The notes beneath the pieces are model-generated. The model was not told the DNA's origin, did not search any database, and was given only the letters and a program-made list of their open reading frames with translations. Positions 31,702 through 32,577 of a stretch of DNA of 32,577 bases are shown here, piece after piece (position 1 is the first letter of the stretch; each line of letters starts with the position of its first letter). This DNA is from a virus: positions 1-32,577 of the IMG/VR virus record IMGVR_UViG_3300006735_000114; one strand, 5' to 3'. Both the position numbers and the translations under genes were made by a program.

Positions 31702-32577
31702 ATGGCGCAGGCTGAAGATAAAAATTTGCCATCACTTGATGACTATCTTGTAGAAGGGGATTTGCCCTCTATAGAAGATTATATTGAGGTAGAAAAGGAA
31801 GAAGTCGAAGAAAAAATAGAAGAAGCAGTAGAACCAGAAGTTGTGGAATCTACTGTAGATCTTACAGAAATTTTACATCTTATCAGTGATGTTAGGAAAG
31901 ATATTCCTGAGATTCCTGAAGTAAGATATTATGATGATCAACTTGAAGCACTTTGCGAAGTAATTGATCAGTTAAGGGAAGATATTCCTGAGGTTCCCGA
32001 AGTAAAATATTATGATGACGAACTCGAAGCAGTTTGTGATCAAATTGATCAAGTAAAAGAGTTTATCGAATCAAAAATCGATGAACTTCCAGAAGTAAAA
32101 TATTATGATGAACAAGTTCAAAATATTGAAGATAGAATTGATTCTGTCATTCAAGAGGTAGCAAATCTTCCTGAACCAAAATATTATGAAGATGATTTAC
32201 TCTCAATCAAAGAAGATATTGAGAGGGTAAAGGAATCTATCCCCAAGTTCCCTAAATGGGTAAATGAGGTTAATGAAGTTCCAGATTTTTCCTGGATCGG
32301 AAAAACATTTAGTGTTATTGATGATGACTTTGTAAAAGTCAATGATACTATCGATGGTTTAAGAGGAAAAGTTCAATTTGATATAGAACAACTTACCGAA
32401 AATGTAGAGACAAAATACTTTAATAATTCAATCAAAATTGAATCAAACATCAAGGATCTTGATGATAAAGTAAATGTTCGCATAGACGAAGAAAAAGACA
32501 AGATCTGGAAAGAATTAAGATCTTCATCCATGAAGATCTGGGAGTATCATAAAGAGTTTAAAGATGATGATCGTAAA
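31702..32577 (+). CDS. Acidic repeat/coiled-coil structural protein, N-terminal part (runs off the window)
   Basis: An open frame of 292 codons with no stop before the window ends, starting MAQAEDKNLPSLDDYLVEGD. The N-terminus is strongly acidic (Glu runs at about 30-50). From residue 67 there are four copies of a unit of the form (I/L)PE-PEVKYYDDELEAI...ID-V, at about 67, 94, 128 and 155, spaced 27, 34 and 27. Each is a short Pro-rich stretch followed by a helix. I-P-K-F-P-K-W-V-N-E-V-N-E-V-P-D-F-S-W-I-G-K follows near 183-204, then a long coiled coil. I recall comparable large virion proteins in cyanomyoviruses between packaging genes. It lies where T4 has gene 17. A fibrous or tether-like virion protein is the best guess. 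Confidence 0.8.
   Translation, partial: MAQAEDKNLPSLDDYLVEGDLPSIEDYIEVEKEEVEEKIEEAVEPEVVESTVDLTEILHLISDVRKDIPEIPEVRYYDDQLEALCEVIDQLREDIPEVPEVKYYDDELEAVCDQIDQVKEFIESKIDELPEVKYYDEQVQNIEDRIDSVIQEVANLPEPKYYEDDLLSIKEDIERVKESIPKFPKWVNEVNEVPDFSWIGKTFSVIDDDFVKVNDTIDGLRGKVQFDIEQLTENVETKYFNNSIKIESNIKDLDDKVNVRIDEEKDKIWKELRSSSMKIWEYHKEFKDDDRK
31900..32031 (+). repeat. 81-bp offset direct repeat in the last gene
   Basis: The 51 bases from 31900 and the 51 bases from 31981 agree at about 45 positions, including the phased blocks GATATTCCTGAG and TATTATGATGA. They encode IPEIPEVRYYDDQLEA and IPEVPEVKYYDDELEA. Two further, more diverged copies follow at about 32083 and 32164. This points to growth of the coiled-coil region by in-frame duplication. 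Confidence 0.85.

Overview
The window looks like part of the late structural region of a marine T4-like cyanophage (a cyanomyovirus, probably Kyanoviridae). It is AT-rich, and every credible gene is on the + strand. Recognisable T4-type baseplate, neck and terminase proteins run in the order gp25, gp6, gp7-like, gp8, a DUF4815 tail protein, gp13, gp14, gp15, gp16. Several small proteins between and before them look like ones I associate with phages of Synechococcus and Prochlorococcus. I cannot tell which of these hosts applies, and a T4-like pelagiphage is a less likely alternative. All assignments come from recalled family resemblance, not from a search.

Layout. Positions 1-1060 hold three small unknown genes and several hairpins. 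A textbook sigma-70 type promoter (1007-1035) then leads into a DXD-type glycosyltransferase (1059-1835), a 49-residue basic protein (1865-2014) and a 2OG-Fe(II) oxygenase-like protein (2021-2611). A conserved unknown protein (2633-3286) follows. The baseplate wedge block runs from 3309 to 27140: gp25, gp6, a 4068-residue gp7-like protein, gp8 and a 2491-residue DUF4815 protein. Three small genes (27137-27942) lie between the wedge block and the neck. The neck, tail-completion and packaging block is gp13, gp14, gp15 and gp16 (27964-31658). The window ends inside a coiled-coil repeat protein (31702 onward), at the place where T4 would have the large terminase gene 17.

How the genes work together. 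The wedge proteins build the six-fold baseplate periphery. gp13 and gp14 close the head-tail neck, gp15 caps the sheath and tube, and gp16 is the small terminase that helps load DNA. T4-like late promoter motifs (NATAAATA or close to it) stand 18-23 nt before gp8, gp13, gp15, gp25 and the 217-residue gene, and 44 nt before the last gene. They often overlap the previous stop codon, which suggests several short late transcription units.

The most interesting feature is modular growth of the core structural proteins. gp7-like, gp8, gp14, gp15 and the DUF4815 protein are all longer than their T4 counterparts or family core. They share the same few beta-rich modules: GGxGY repeats, a 'V.GE.ITG' module and an 'RG...GT..H..G' module. 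The gp7-like protein also carries a YHYH domain, and gp6 ends in a Ser/Thr tail made by a 15-bp tandem repeat.
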